From Candidatus Aegiribacteria sp. (GTDB lineage: Bacteria; Fermentibacterota; Fermentibacteria; Fermentibacterales; JCC-6), in the NCBI GenBank assembly GCA_030620995.1, contig JAUXIK010000022.1:1-39377 (forward strand): DNA of 39,377 nt, in the 5' to 3' direction. A program made the position numbers and the translations under genes. This document shows positions 1 to 8,468 of the stretch, piece by piece. Each line of letters opens with the position of its first letter. Positions within the stretch are counted from its first letter, which is position 1. The notes beneath the pieces are model-generated. The model did no database searches. It worked only from the letters and a program-made list of their open reading frames with translations, and was not told the DNA's origin.

Positions 1-21
1 GTTGTTACAACTTATTGCAAC

Positions 22-50
22 CAAAAAGTAGAAGCACAATCAACTTTTTG
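22..50. repeat. AT-rich inverted repeat past the aroK stop
   Basis: Arms at 22-29 and 43-50 are perfect 8-base inverted complements (CAAAAAGT / ACTTTTTG) around a 13-base loop. They lie just beyond the stop of minus-strand aroK. GTTG/CAAC motifs recur around them. The element could act as a weak terminator for aroK or be part of a repeat cut by the window edge. The stem is AT-rich and no clean T-run follows it, so function is uncertain. Confidence 0.3.
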
Positions 51-63
51 CAACTTAAACTTG

Positions 64-591
64 TTACTGCCTGTCACTAATTAAAGCTGCAATTCTGGCT
101 GCGACCTCTTCTGGAGAGAGGTGCGTGGTATCAATCCGGTTCGGTAGCGAATCATAGTGCTGTTTTCTCACTGAAAGAAGTCTGAGGAGGGCGGTTTCAT
201 CGAAAGCGAGCGGGCGCTTTCCGTTCTGCTGTTCTCTTCTTCTTTGAAGAGTTTCGGAAGAGGCGGTAAGAGTGAAAAGAGTTCCCCTCTCTTTGACTGC
301 CAGGAGATTTGTCTCCTGAAGAAGGCAGCCGCCTCCGAGAGCGAGAATAATACTCTCATTCTTTTTCAGCAATCGTTCCAGGCAGTCGGATTCCAGCTCT
401 CTGAATCTGTTTTCTCCGGATGTTCTGAAAATCTCGGAGATCCGCATTCCAGCGAAAGATTCAATAACAGTATCCAGATCGTAAAACGGTAATTCAAGCT
501 TGGATGCGAGGATACATCCCACTTCAGATTTGCCCGAACAGGGAGGGCCTGCAATAAAGATTGATGCGGATTGACTGTTATGCTTCTTCAT
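64..591 (-). CDS. aroK: shikimate kinase
   Basis: This is shikimate kinase, which phosphorylates the 3-hydroxyl of shikimate with ATP in chorismate and aromatic amino acid synthesis in the cytoplasm. Seen: a P-loop GPPCSGKSE near the N-terminus, the DLD shikimate-binding aspartate region, an FRELE arginine, a GGGC loop, and a lid with R-rich NGKRPLAF. From the ATG at 591 the product is 175 residues, the usual length for the family. An in-frame GTG at 666 would add 25 residues that do not look like family sequence, and neither start has a strong Shine-Dalgarno. The gene stands alone and diverges from the HU/ftsK block. The start is uncertain; the function is secure. Confidence 0.9.
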   Translation of the reverse strand: MKKHNSQSASIFIAGPPCSGKSEVGCILASKLELPFYDLDTVIESFAGMRISEIFRTSGENRFRELESDCLERLLKKNESIILALGGGCLLQETNLLAVKERGTLFTLTASSETLQRRREQQNGKRPLAFDETALLRLLSVRKQHYDSLPNRIDTTHLSPEEVAARIAALISDRQ

Positions 592-696
592 GGAATTATG
601 ATAACACATTAAAACCGGCTGCGGGAGAGAAACATTCGATCGATGAATAGCAGAGAATGGGGACACCAGAGAGTTATGTTTTCAATGCGGTATAGC

Positions 697-725
697 TTGA
701 CGGATAACAGTAAAGAGTGTATTGA
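697..725 (+). promoter_or_regulatory. possible promoter for the HU-fusion/ftsK operon
   Basis: A TTGACG box at 697-702 is followed after 17 bases by TATTGA at 720-725. The -35 is good and the -10 is poor. It is the best sigma70-like candidate in the gap between divergent aroK and the HU-fusion gene. A clear AGGGAG Shine-Dalgarno follows at 756-761. Confidence 0.3.
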
Positions 726-765
726 GTTCAACGTGTGTTAACAAGGTGAGATAGCAGGGAGTATC

Positions 766-1296
766 ATGACCAGAGAAGAGCTTGCGTGCGAAGTGGCTGA
801 AAGAACCGGTGTGAGCCGAAAAGATACGCGGACTGTCCTTTCAGCGTTGCTGGATACTATCACAGCGCGCCTGTGTGCCGGGGAGACTATTTATCTTCGA
901 GGGTTCGGTTGCTTCGAATCAAAAGAAGGGAGAAAAAGGAGAGCACGCGATCCACAGGGCGATGGGATAATTGAGATACCTCCTCGAATACGACCTGTAT
1001 TCAGACCATATAACGATATGAAGCAGTCCATACAGGCAAAGTTAGGTAAAAAAATCAAAATTAATTTCCTCTGTCTTACAGCAAAGAATGCGATAAAAGT
1101 ATCCGTTGTCGGGAAATTCAATAACTGGAATGAAGACAGAAATTCGATGCAGAGGCTTCCTGACGGCAGCTGGGTAGCGGAGATAGATACGGTCTCAGGA
1201 CAGACTTTCAAATACAAATACTTGATTGACGGAAAACTGGAGAGCGATCCGGCATTTCCCACTGATTCAAATGGCAACACTATAAGGCAAATATAA
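766..1296 (+). CDS. HU-like DNA-binding domain fused to a glycogen-binding (CBM48/AMPK-beta-like) domain
   Basis: Residues 1-90 are a complete HU/IHF-type domain: an N-terminal helical dimerization part, then the beta-arm signature LRGFGCFE, R-rich positions, RDPQG and a FRPYNDMK end. Residues about 97-176 form a second domain that closely matches the AMPK-beta glycogen-binding module. It has VVGKFNNWN with W121, YKYLIDG with K151, a DP pair and a terminal NTI segment. The second sugar-stacking Trp of the AMPK-beta domain (DGQW) is replaced by L158, so binding may be altered. The stop overlaps the ftsK start in a TAATG, implying translational coupling. Seen: both domain patterns and the coupling. 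Inference: a nucleoid protein that may sense or bind alpha-glucan. Whether it binds glycogen is unknown. Confidence 0.85.
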   Translation: MTREELACEVAERTGVSRKDTRTVLSALLDTITARLCAGETIYLRGFGCFESKEGRKRRARDPQGDGIIEIPPRIRPVFRPYNDMKQSIQAKLGKKIKINFLCLTAKNAIKVSVVGKFNNWNEDRNSMQRLPDGSWVAEIDTVSGQTFKYKYLIDGKLESDPAFPTDSNGNTIRQI

Positions 1297-3473
1297 TGGC
1301 ATCAAGACAGAGGCAATCAGCAAGAAGAAGAAAAATTAAAAAGCGAAAGGTAAATCGCCTGCGTAATATCTCTGTTGTTCTTGTTTTTTTCCTTGGCGTA
1401 GCACTCGCGATCATACTCGCAATTCCCGCGACTGAAGATACTGAACAGATTCGCAAGTTTCTCCTTGGGCATCTGGGCTATCTTTCCATCCTGCTTCCAC
1501 TGTTTCTATTTCAGGCAGGAGCCTGGCTGCTTGATCTGAGGATGAAAAAAGCCGGATTCAGGATTCTATCAGGAATAGCTGTTATCGGATATTTCTTCAC
1601 GGCTGTCATTGACCTGGTGATAAGCCGCCTGTCCGGTGGTTTTCATGATATTCCCGGAGGCAGCATTGCCGGCGGGCTTGGTGATATCCTTATCCCGCTC
1701 ACCGGAGCTCCGATCGCATTTCTGATTCTGTTCACAGCATTTGTAGCATCCCTTGTAGCTTTCACAGGTTGGGATATCGGCAGAGATTTCCAGTCTCTCG
1801 CAGACAGTTTTTTAAGACTTCTCGGCGGTATGAGGCAGAAGAGAATAAAGAGCAAGACTACCCGATTAAAAGGAGAATCCGGATCTCCTACACCAAACGC
1901 CTGGTCAAGAGAACAGAGCGAAGAAGAGATTACGGATCTTCCATTTTTGAAGGAAGAAATCGCTGTCGAGCCTTCCCTTGATAAAAAACCCGTACCTGTT
2001 TCCGGAAAATCACGAACCCCCAGGAGAACAGATCAGCATGATCTTGCCGGTTTTGTAATTCCTCCGATTTCCTGTCTTGAACTGCCTGATGAGCGTTTAA
2101 GAAAGAGAACTTCACCTCAGATGATGAAGGAACAGGGTGAACTCCTTGTTGAAAAGCTTGATGATTTCGGGATTGAATGCCGTATTGAGAACAGTTATCC
2201 CGGTCCTGTAATCACCAGATTTGAAGTTACTCCCGGTCCCGGAATCAAAGTAAACAGATTCGTATCTCTTTCGGATGATCTTGCTCTTGCTCTGAAAGCC
2301 CGCAGAATTCGCATTCTTGCCCCTATACCGGGGAAGGGAGCTGTGGGAATTGAAGTTCCAAATCCTTTTCCGGAAACTGTTTATCTGAGAGAGATAATGG
2401 ATTCGATTTCAGATCAGCATCTGCCGATTGCGCTCGGGAAAAAGATCGAAGGAGAACCGTTCGTTGCCGATATAACCACCATGCCTCATCTTCTGATAGC
2501 GGGAGCAACAGGCTCCGGCAAGAGCATTTGCATGCATTCCATTATTGTGTCTCTTCTCCTTACCAGGACTCCGGCGGAAGTCAGACTTGCGATGATTGAC
2601 CCGAAAATGCTGGAACTTTCCATCTACGAAGGCATCCCGCACCTGTGGGCGCCAGTAATTCTGGAGACGGAAAAGGCAACATTGCTGCTGGACGCACTCG
2701 TCTCAGAGATGGAAACCCGATACAAAAGACTCTCCAGAATTGGAGTGCGATCCATTACAGAGTTTAACGCAAGGATTACAACTGAGTCTGAAGATGAACG
2801 CATTCCATTTATCGTTGTATTCATAGATGAGCTGGCCGATCTTATGTTCACCGTATCAAGGGAAGTGGAGCCGGCAATTGCGAGGCTTGCTCATATGGCC
2901 AGAGCTGTGGGCATTCATATGGTTCTTGCAACACAGCGGCCTTCAGTTGATGTTATCACAGGTGTGATAAAGGCGAATTTTCCGTCAAGGATCGCGTTCA
3001 ACGTCCAATCGAAAACCGATTCACGCACAATCCTGGATATGAATGGTGCGGAAAAGCTTCTTGGCAAGGGCGATATGCTGTTCCTTCCGACAGCAACACC
3101 TGAACCGGTTAGAATCCATGGTTCGTTTATCACGACTGAAGAAATCAGAACAATCGTTGAGCATTTAAAAGATCAGCCTGAAGTTCCATTTGAATTTGAA
3201 ATCCCTGATGATATTGGCGGGAACCTTATGGATCCATGTGCGATAAAGATTGATGACCCGCTTTTTGAAAAAGCAAAACAGATTGTTGTTCACACTCAGC
3301 AGGGTTCAGTGTCCATTATTCAGAGAAGGCTGAGAGTTGGATACTCCCGTGCAGCCAGTCTGATCGATATGCTGGAGCAGGCGGGTGTTGTGGGTCCGTT
3401 TCAGGGAAGCAAAGCAAGAAACGTCCTTATAACCCCGGACGAGCTGGAGGGAACCGGTGAAAGTGATGAATAG
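1296..3473 (+). CDS. ftsK: FtsK/SpoIIIE-family DNA translocase
   Basis: This is a septal DNA pump that moves chromosome DNA during division and, in the known family, activates XerCD dimer resolution. Seen: a basic N-terminus, about four membrane segments between residues 22 and 155, a charged linker of about 100 residues, a RecA-like motor with Walker A GATGSGKS (K409) and Walker B FIDELAD (D511, E512), an ATQRPS motif, and a C-terminal winged-helix gamma domain at about 655-715 with SIIQRRLRVGYSRA, which would read polar KOPS-like sites. At 725 residues it is close to the compact SpoIIIE/FtsK form and lacks the long proline-rich linker of E. coli FtsK. It starts inside the TAATG overlap with the HU-fusion gene, with no Shine-Dalgarno of its own visible. 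Confidence 0.95.
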   Translation: MASRQRQSARRRKIKKRKVNRLRNISVVLVFFLGVALAIILAIPATEDTEQIRKFLLGHLGYLSILLPLFLFQAGAWLLDLRMKKAGFRILSGIAVIGYFFTAVIDLVISRLSGGFHDIPGGSIAGGLGDILIPLTGAPIAFLILFTAFVASLVAFTGWDIGRDFQSLADSFLRLLGGMRQKRIKSKTTRLKGESGSPTPNAWSREQSEEEITDLPFLKEEIAVEPSLDKKPVPVSGKSRTPRRTDQHDLAGFVIPPISCLELPDERLRKRTSPQMMKEQGELLVEKLDDFGIECRIENSYPGPVITRFEVTPGPGIKVNRFVSLSDDLALALKARRIRILAPIPGKGAVGIEVPNPFPETVYLREIMDSISDQHLPIALGKKIEGEPFVADITTMPHLLIAGATGSGKSICMHSIIVSLLLTRTPAEVRLAMIDPKMLELSIYEGIPHLWAPVILETEKATLLLDALVSEMETRYKRLSRIGVRSITEFNARITTESEDERIPFIVVFIDELADLMFTVSREVEPAIARLAHMARAVGIHMVLATQRPSVDVITGVIKANFPSRIAFNVQSKTDSRTILDMNGAEKLLGKGDMLFLPTATPEPVRIHGSFITTEEIRTIVEHLKDQPEVPFEFEIPDDIGGNLMDPCAIKIDDPLFEKAKQIVVHTQQGSVSIIQRRLRVGYSRAASLIDMLEQAGVVGPFQGSKARNVLITPDELEGTGESDE
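3445..3450 (+). promoter_or_regulatory. Shine-Dalgarno that selects a GTG start
   Basis: GGAGGG lies 6 bases before the GTG at 3457 but 15 bases before the in-frame ATG at 3466. This favours the GTG, which overlaps the end of ftsK by 17 bases. Confidence 0.6.
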
Positions 3474-4095
3474 AGTATCAATTGTTGTACTTGCCATTCT
3501 TGTGATTGCTACCTCCTGTGGTCAGGGAAACGAAAGTGTTGATCGGTCCGGTTTGACCGTTGGTGATGATGATGCATCAATCTTTTCGAGAGCTTCACAG
3601 CAGTATTTCAGAGGAAGCCTTTCCAGTTCCAGAGAGAACTTCAACAGTCTCATTTACCGTTTTCCTGATTCACCGCTCAATCATGATGCACAGCTTGCAG
3701 TACGAAAAATTGATTTTGAACTGTCCGGGAATCCGGATCTGTCTGTGCCTGTGGATCAAAATCATGTTGAATTAACTCCATTTCCAGAGGTTGCTCTTGT
3801 CAGCTCTCCCGCTGTGTCTGCGAGTATTATTCAGCTGGAAACACTTCTTATTTCCGCCGGTGCTTCACCTGTTATCGTTGAGGATTACGGTGCGCCGGAC
3901 GTAACACTTGTACTTTACCCGGAGGGTTATCTTCTTCAGGCAAATATTGTATCTGATTCATTATCTTCCTGGCTTTCATCACATTCTTCAGTACCGGTTC
4001 AGCCCGGTGGGGATATCATCTCGACTGTTGCTCCTCACCATCAGGGAGTTGTAATAGTTATCGGAACGGATGCGGTCGTTGATACTTCATTCTAA
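3457..4095 (+). CDS. lipoprotein with a short TPR-like helix pair and a LytR_C-like domain
   Basis: A hydrophobic N-terminus ending in ATSC gives a type II lipoprotein signal with the lipid cysteine near residue 21. Residues about 45-85 resemble one BamD/TPR-type helical hairpin (YFRGSLSSSRENFNSLIYRFPDSPLN). Residues about 105-212 look like the LytR_C fold: a beta start VALVSSPAVSASI, ASPVIVEDY, TLVLYPEG, and a hydrophobic VVIVIGTDA end that matches the vVVllG.D terminus of that family. LytR_C domains occur in envelope proteins of uncertain role. The gene overlaps ftsK by 17 bases and precedes a LolA-like gene, which suggests an envelope or division role. The LytR_C assignment is by motif shape only. 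Confidence 0.7.
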   Translation: MKVMNRVSIVVLAILVIATSCGQGNESVDRSGLTVGDDDASIFSRASQQYFRGSLSSSRENFNSLIYRFPDSPLNHDAQLAVRKIDFELSGNPDLSVPVDQNHVELTPFPEVALVSSPAVSASIIQLETLLISAGASPVIVEDYGAPDVTLVLYPEGYLLQANIVSDSLSSWLSSHSSVPVQPGGDIISTVAPHHQGVVIVIGTDAVVDTSF

Positions 4096-4123
4096 ACCCG
4101 GCTTTTGAAAGGATTGAGCAGGT

Positions 4124-4714
4124 ATGCTGTATATTGTACTCTATTCTTCAATTATCGCTGTCTCGCCGCTGGAACCATTACTTGAGAAGATGCAGAATGC
4201 CATTTTCATGACCGGTTCCTTCTCTCAGACGGATATCTGGGCATTGACCCTTGAGGAGGAAATATCTTCAGGTTTGATGTACATCGCTCATCCGGATCTG
4301 TTTCTTCTTAAGTACACCGACCCGCAAGGCGCCGGAACAGGATATGATGGATCATGTTTCTTTACAATTGAACCTGATATAAGGCAGGTGATGATCTATC
4401 CGGGGCGGGAACCCGGGAATTTCCTTCACATGATAGAAAAATGTGCTGATTCATCTGCTGCGGAAACGATTGAATACAACAACGACAGTCTGTTTGTACT
4501 TCTGGAGGGAGATTTCGGAGAGGGTATCGTCCGCATGGAAGTTGGATTTACAGCATCGGACAGTCTGCCGTTCCTCTTCGGAACCACTGATGTAAACGGC
4601 AACAGCACATCATATCGTATGTGGAATATCGAGATTGAAAGCAGTTTTCCCGAGGGTATTTTTGATATGGTTGTTCCTGATGGTTATACAGTTATCAATC
4701 CGGGGGAGATATAA
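4124..4714 (+). CDS. lolA: LolA-like outer-membrane lipoprotein carrier
   Basis: This is a secreted periplasmic protein of the LolA/LolB fold, which carries lipoproteins from the LolCDE complex to the outer membrane. Seen: a short hydrophobic N-terminus, an early FSQTDIWAL segment, the family-like stretch SSGLMYIAHPDLFLLKYTDPQG, and an alternating beta pattern to the end. At 196 residues it is the usual length. The neighbourhood supports it: lolA also follows ftsK in E. coli. The start has a weak AGCAGG before it, and the next gene begins 3 bases after the stop. The alternative is another outer-membrane lipoprotein-sorting-like protein of the same fold. Confidence 0.75.
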   Translation: MLYIVLYSSIIAVSPLEPLLEKMQNAIFMTGSFSQTDIWALTLEEEISSGLMYIAHPDLFLLKYTDPQGAGTGYDGSCFFTIEPDIRQVMIYPGREPGNFLHMIEKCADSSAAETIEYNNDSLFVLLEGDFGEGIVRMEVGFTASDSLPFLFGTTDVNGNSTSYRMWNIEIESSFPEGIFDMVVPDGYTVINPGEI

Positions 4715-4716
4715 GG

Positions 4717-5973
4717 TTGCCTTCTGTTTTTCTGCTTACTCTCGGATGTCCGAAGAACGAAGCTGACTCCGACTCATTTGCCGGCTGTTTTTCTGCTGCA
4801 GGATGGGAGATAGTCGATAACTCTGAAAAAGCGGATCTTCTCCTCCTTAATACATGTGCGTTCATTCAACCTGCTGTTGAAGAGTCACTTGAAGCGATAG
4901 CTGAGGCGGTGGAGTGGAAAAACTGTAAAACCGGCAGAAAACTCATCCTTGCGGGCTGTCTGCCCGGCAGATTTCGGAACGATGATTCCGGTGGACTGGA
5001 AGATTTTGATCTTATTACAGGCCCCGGTGATAATGCTGCGCTGATGAAGTATCTCTCCGCTTCCGTTTCCGCCGGACCGGTTCCGGTTGAAAGCATTTAT
5101 CACAGATATCTGAAAATTTCCGAGGGATGCTCAAACAATTGTTCCTATTGCACAATTCCCCTTATCAGAGGCCACCGCGAGGACAGGAGTTTTGAGGATA
5201 TACTGCTGGATGCCGGACATCTGGTGGAACAGGGTGCTCTGGAGATAGGAATTGTCGGGCAGGATACCGGCAGCTGGAGAAGCAGCAGAGGCGGAGTCTC
5301 GCAGCTGGTCTCCCATCTGGCCTTCAAATTTCCGCATATATGGTTCAGACTCTATTACATCCATCCTGCGCATTTTCCGAATGAATTTCCGGTTCTAATC
5401 GAAAAGTACGCCAATATCATGCCATATATTGATATGCCTATTCAGCATGTTTCCAACACTGTTCTGGAACGGATGGGACGTCATTATACGGAAGAATATC
5501 TCAGAAATATGTTTGAGAGCTTCGACAAATCGGATACGGAACTTGCTGTTAGAACGACTGTGATTGTAGGATATCCGGGGGAAACGGATACTGATTTTGA
5601 CCGGCTGATTGGTTTTCTTTCTGATTATGACTGTCTCAGAACGATATCGGCATTTCCATACTGGCCTGAGGAGGGGACAAGAGAGTATTCCAGAAATACT
5701 GCCGATGATCTTCCGGGGCCGGATACAGTACAGTCAAGGTTGATGGGGATTGGTGATGTATCGGATAAGCTTTATATGATCCGGGCAGAAAGGATTGAGG
5801 GGAAAGTAATAGAAGTTCTTGCTGATACAGCGGAACTCGGACACGGACGGCTGGATGCGCCTGTCGTGGATGGAGCGTGCATCTTTGACAGGGTTGTCGA
5901 ACCTGGACAGATAATAAAATGTCGAGTAAGCGAATGTTTTGGATCGGAGATGCTTGTTGAAGTATTGCAGTAA
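4717..5973 (+). CDS. rimO: ribosomal protein S12 methylthiotransferase RimO
   Basis: RimO is a radical-SAM enzyme that adds a methylthio group to the conserved aspartate of ribosomal protein S12. Three domains are visible in order. The N-terminal UPF0004 domain has LGCPKNEADSD and cluster cysteines C11, C47 and C81. The radical-SAM core has SEGCSNNCSYC (C138, C142, C145) followed by TIPLIRGHRE. A C-terminal TRAM domain spans about 355-418. GCPKNE and the IPxxRG context favour RimO over MiaB. The start is TTG at 4717, supported by GGAG at 4705-4708 with an 8-base spacer. A hairpin terminator overlaps and follows the stop. Confidence 0.93.
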   Translation: MPSVFLLTLGCPKNEADSDSFAGCFSAAGWEIVDNSEKADLLLLNTCAFIQPAVEESLEAIAEAVEWKNCKTGRKLILAGCLPGRFRNDDSGGLEDFDLITGPGDNAALMKYLSASVSAGPVPVESIYHRYLKISEGCSNNCSYCTIPLIRGHREDRSFEDILLDAGHLVEQGALEIGIVGQDTGSWRSSRGGVSQLVSHLAFKFPHIWFRLYYIHPAHFPNEFPVLIEKYANIMPYIDMPIQHVSNTVLERMGRHYTEEYLRNMFESFDKSDTELAVRTTVIVGYPGETDTDFDRLIGFLSDYDCLRTISAFPYWPEEGTREYSRNTADDLPGPDTVQSRLMGIGDVSDKLYMIRAERIEGKVIEVLADTAELGHGRLDAPVVDGACIFDRVVEPGQIIKCRVSECFGSEMLVEVLQ

Positions 5974-6006
5974 AACCGGGAGTGGCGCTGGGATTGCTCC
6001 GGTTTT
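5972..6006 (+). terminator. hairpin terminator after rimO
   Basis: AAAACCGG at 5972-5979 pairs exactly with CCGGTTTT at 5999-6006, and ATCTTTAG follows. The 5' arm starts inside the rimO stop codon. The T-rich 3' arm can serve as the U-tract. The 19-base loop is long, so strength is uncertain. It would end the HU-fusion/ftsK/lolA/rimO unit. Confidence 0.55.
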
Positions 6007-6105
6007 ATCTTTAGCTTTATTATAGGTCTGAATTAGTTTTATTGCCTGAAGCCATCGAAGCCTGCTTCTGGTATGGTGTTCAACTAAGGATATGAAGGAA
6101 CTGAA

Positions 6106-6699
6106 ATGAATACAATTCTGCTGACAATTGTTCTTGCTCTTACACCGTCAAACATGGAACTGGCTGAAGAGGCGCTTGTAATATCAAGTGAGGCTCTTTC
6201 GGACATTCTCGAATCTTATAATGCTCAGGTTGTTATTATTGAAATTCTTGGTGAACATGCGGGAGGATGGTTCGTAGAGCAGACACTTACTTCAGTACTC
6301 TGTGAGAATGGTATTTCGATCATAAGTTCAGTATCCGATTCATCATTACGCTCTTTCGATCGCCTGATGATTCGACCAATGGAAATCGTTGTAGAATACG
6401 GAGATGTCAGCAGGCCATGGCTTATTGGAAACAAACGCATTGAGAGGATTGCTCGATGCGAGCTTTCGGCAACTCTAGTCGACTCAGACGGGAAGATCGT
6501 TACAACCGCCAGAACGAATGGTACAGCGCAAGATGTGATATTATGGTCTGATGTTTCTACCCTCAGTGGATCTATGGAATGGGAATGGCTGTCCACGGAG
6601 CTGCCTGAAGATTCGGGTTCTTCCATTCTGGAACCTTTGATTGTCTCCGGCGTGGTTGCCAGCCTTGTCTATCTCTTCTATTCCAGCAGAGCAGATTAG
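6106..6699 (+). CDS. signal-peptide protein with a C-terminal membrane anchor, function unknown
   Basis: I do not recognise this gene. The product has a signal-like N-terminus (NTILLTIVLALT), a soluble part of about 140 residues, and one C-terminal hydrophobic segment (LIVSGVVASLVYLFY). Its first half has the rhythm of the LpoB/CsgG-like fold (VVIIEILGEHAGGWFVEQTL, then a strand ending in IISSV), but I see no diagnostic motif. A good AAGGA Shine-Dalgarno precedes the ATG. It starts a new unit after the rimO terminator and precedes two TPR lipoproteins, so an envelope role is likely. Confidence 0.6.
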   Translation: MNTILLTIVLALTPSNMELAEEALVISSEALSDILESYNAQVVIIEILGEHAGGWFVEQTLTSVLCENGISIISSVSDSSLRSFDRLMIRPMEIVVEYGDVSRPWLIGNKRIERIARCELSATLVDSDGKIVTTARTNGTAQDVILWSDVSTLSGSMEWEWLSTELPEDSGSSILEPLIVSGVVASLVYLFYSSRAD

Positions 6700-6708
6700 A
6701 AAAGCAAA

Positions 6709-7713
6709 TTGATTTCTACTCCCCTGATCCGTTTCATGACAGCCCTCTTTACAACAGCTGTTTTGTTTTCGGTATCATTTGCCTGCAATAATCATCCCGA
6801 CAGTGAAAGTCTGGATGAAGCAAGGCTGCTCAGGCAGTCAGGGCGGTATGTACAGTCTGTAATGCTTTTTGAAGAACTGGTGGCACGGGGAGACAGCCAA
6901 CCCGGATTACTGCTGGAATTTGCGGAAACAGCCGTTCTTGCAGCTCAGGTGGAAAGAAGCTCCCTTTATAGACAGAAAGCCAGAGAATCAGTTCTTATTC
7001 TCTCTGAGCATCCTGGCGATATTGATCCGAGGGAGATCGGGGAACTCTGGAGAAGACTTGCCTGGGAGATGGCTCGAAATGCGGATTCACTTCAGGCATT
7101 TCAATGTTTTGAACATGCGCTGGACTACAATATACAGGGAATATTTGAAGAGGAATGGCTGTTTCGCGGAGTTTATGCCAGTGATCATCTGGAAATGCTG
7201 TCTGATATTCCAGACAGCGTTATAGGCCTTCCTGCAAGTGACAGCCTTTTATCAATCGAAGCTGAGATTTACCTTGTCGAACTTGAAAGAATATCGCGCT
7301 CCAGAACAGATCTCAGAGAGGATATACTGAAAGCCAGGGCTGCTCTGCTGCCTTATACATCCCGGATAAGTGAAGAGCTTGATGTATTGACGGAACTTGA
7401 CAGGCTCGGAGGGATACAACCGGAAGAAAGACAGAGAAGAATATACCTTCTCCTGGATTCGGCGGAAGATGATATTGGATCGGGTAGAAGTATTCTCGCC
7501 CGTGAAAAATTGCTTGAGGTCTGGAATTCCAATTTCTCCGGAGAGAGGATCCAGGCGGCATATATGCTGGGTCTGATGGAAGAGGAAAACAACAGTATAG
7601 AGAGCGCGCTCCAATGGTACAGAAGAGCATGCAGTGTCTCACCGGGATCATCTTCACTGGCTGCAAACCTTGCAGCCGCAAGAAGAGATTCATTAACCTA
7701 TGGAATTGAATGA
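6709..7713 (+). CDS. TPR-repeat lipoprotein or secreted protein
   Basis: A hydrophobic N-terminus ends in VSFAC, a non-ideal lipobox. The rest is helical, with TPR-like units at about residues 36-65 (ARLLRQSGRYVQSVMLFEEL), 130-150 (SLQAFQCFEHALDYN) and 290-330 (ESALQWYRRACSVSPGSS). TPR lipoproteins next to BamD-like genes usually act as envelope scaffolds; no specific partner can be named. The start is TTG at 6709 with a weak AGAAAAG before it. The next candidate, ATG at 6736, has no Shine-Dalgarno and shortens the signal sequence. The gene follows the preceding one after 9 bases. Confidence 0.75.
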   Translation: MISTPLIRFMTALFTTAVLFSVSFACNNHPDSESLDEARLLRQSGRYVQSVMLFEELVARGDSQPGLLLEFAETAVLAAQVERSSLYRQKARESVLILSEHPGDIDPREIGELWRRLAWEMARNADSLQAFQCFEHALDYNIQGIFEEEWLFRGVYASDHLEMLSDIPDSVIGLPASDSLLSIEAEIYLVELERISRSRTDLREDILKARAALLPYTSRISEELDVLTELDRLGGIQPEERQRRIYLLLDSAEDDIGSGRSILAREKLLEVWNSNFSGERIQAAYMLGLMEEENNSIESALQWYRRACSVSPGSSSLAANLAAARRDSLTYGIE

Positions 7714-7726
7714 ACGGGATATTTGA

Positions 7727-8467
7727 ATGATAAAATATTATGCCTTTGCATTGCTGATTCTGATTGCTGTAACATCATGCGGAAAATCCTACAATACCAG
7801 AGGTTTGGATCATGAACAGCTGGAGCAGCTTGCTGACACCGCATTCCTTGATGAGGATTTCAATGATGCTTCCAAACTGTATACGGAACTGATGTTCGCA
7901 TATCCGGGAGCGGCAAAAACCGATCTGTATCTTTACAGGCTTGGCGTATCCGAGGCTGCCATGAGGTACTGGGCAGACGCTTTATTCTACTTCAACCGCG
8001 TCCAGTCTGAGTATTCCCGGAGCACACTGGCTGATGACTGTTCATTTCAATCAGCTCGTATCTGGTGGTTACAGAGGCACGACTACAGAAAGGATCTGAC
8101 TCCCATCATGAACGCCAGAACTCAGTTGATCTCTTTCTTCGAGAAATATCCCGGATCCTCTCTGATCGAGGAAGCCACGGTACTCAGCGACAGTATCAAC
8201 AATGTCCTTTCTATGAGAGCTCTCTTTGTGGGGCAGTTCTATGCCAGAAGAAATAAGTACGATGCATCTCTTCTTTATCTTCGTGAAGCTCTGAACGATT
8301 ATGGTGATACTGAATGCAAAGCTGAAGTTCTAATGGCTATTGGCAGCGTGTACGCCAGCAGGGGGAATGAATATTCAGCAAGAAGATTTTATCAGAAGGC
8401 ACTTGACGAGTGCGAATTGAATGAGGAGCAGTTAATCGAACTGCAGAGCATTCTGGAAGAACTATAA
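7727..8467 (+). CDS. BamD-like outer-membrane assembly lipoprotein
   Basis: This 246-residue lipoprotein has a clean VTSC lipobox (cysteine near residue 18). The mature part is almost entirely TPR-like helices: LADTAFLDEDFNDASKLYTE with YPGA, then LYRLGVSEAAMRYWADALFYF with YSRST, then ISFFEKYPGSSLIEEA. Repeats ending in YP-S are typical of BamD/YfiO, the TPR subunit of the beta-barrel assembly machine. Length and layout match BamD. A paralogous TPR lipoprotein lies directly upstream. The specific role in BamA assembly is inferred. Confidence 0.75.
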   Translation: MIKYYAFALLILIAVTSCGKSYNTRGLDHEQLEQLADTAFLDEDFNDASKLYTELMFAYPGAAKTDLYLYRLGVSEAAMRYWADALFYFNRVQSEYSRSTLADDCSFQSARIWWLQRHDYRKDLTPIMNARTQLISFFEKYPGSSLIEEATVLSDSINNVLSMRALFVGQFYARRNKYDASLLYLREALNDYGDTECKAEVLMAIGSVYASRGNEYSARRFYQKALDECELNEEQLIELQSILEEL

Positions 8468-8468
8468 G

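Noticed and set aside
656..666. AATGGGGACA as a complete repeat element
   Set aside because: Only one arm is present; no complementary arm follows within a loop-sized distance. It is mentioned only as a possible half-copy of the palindrome at 14809-14837.
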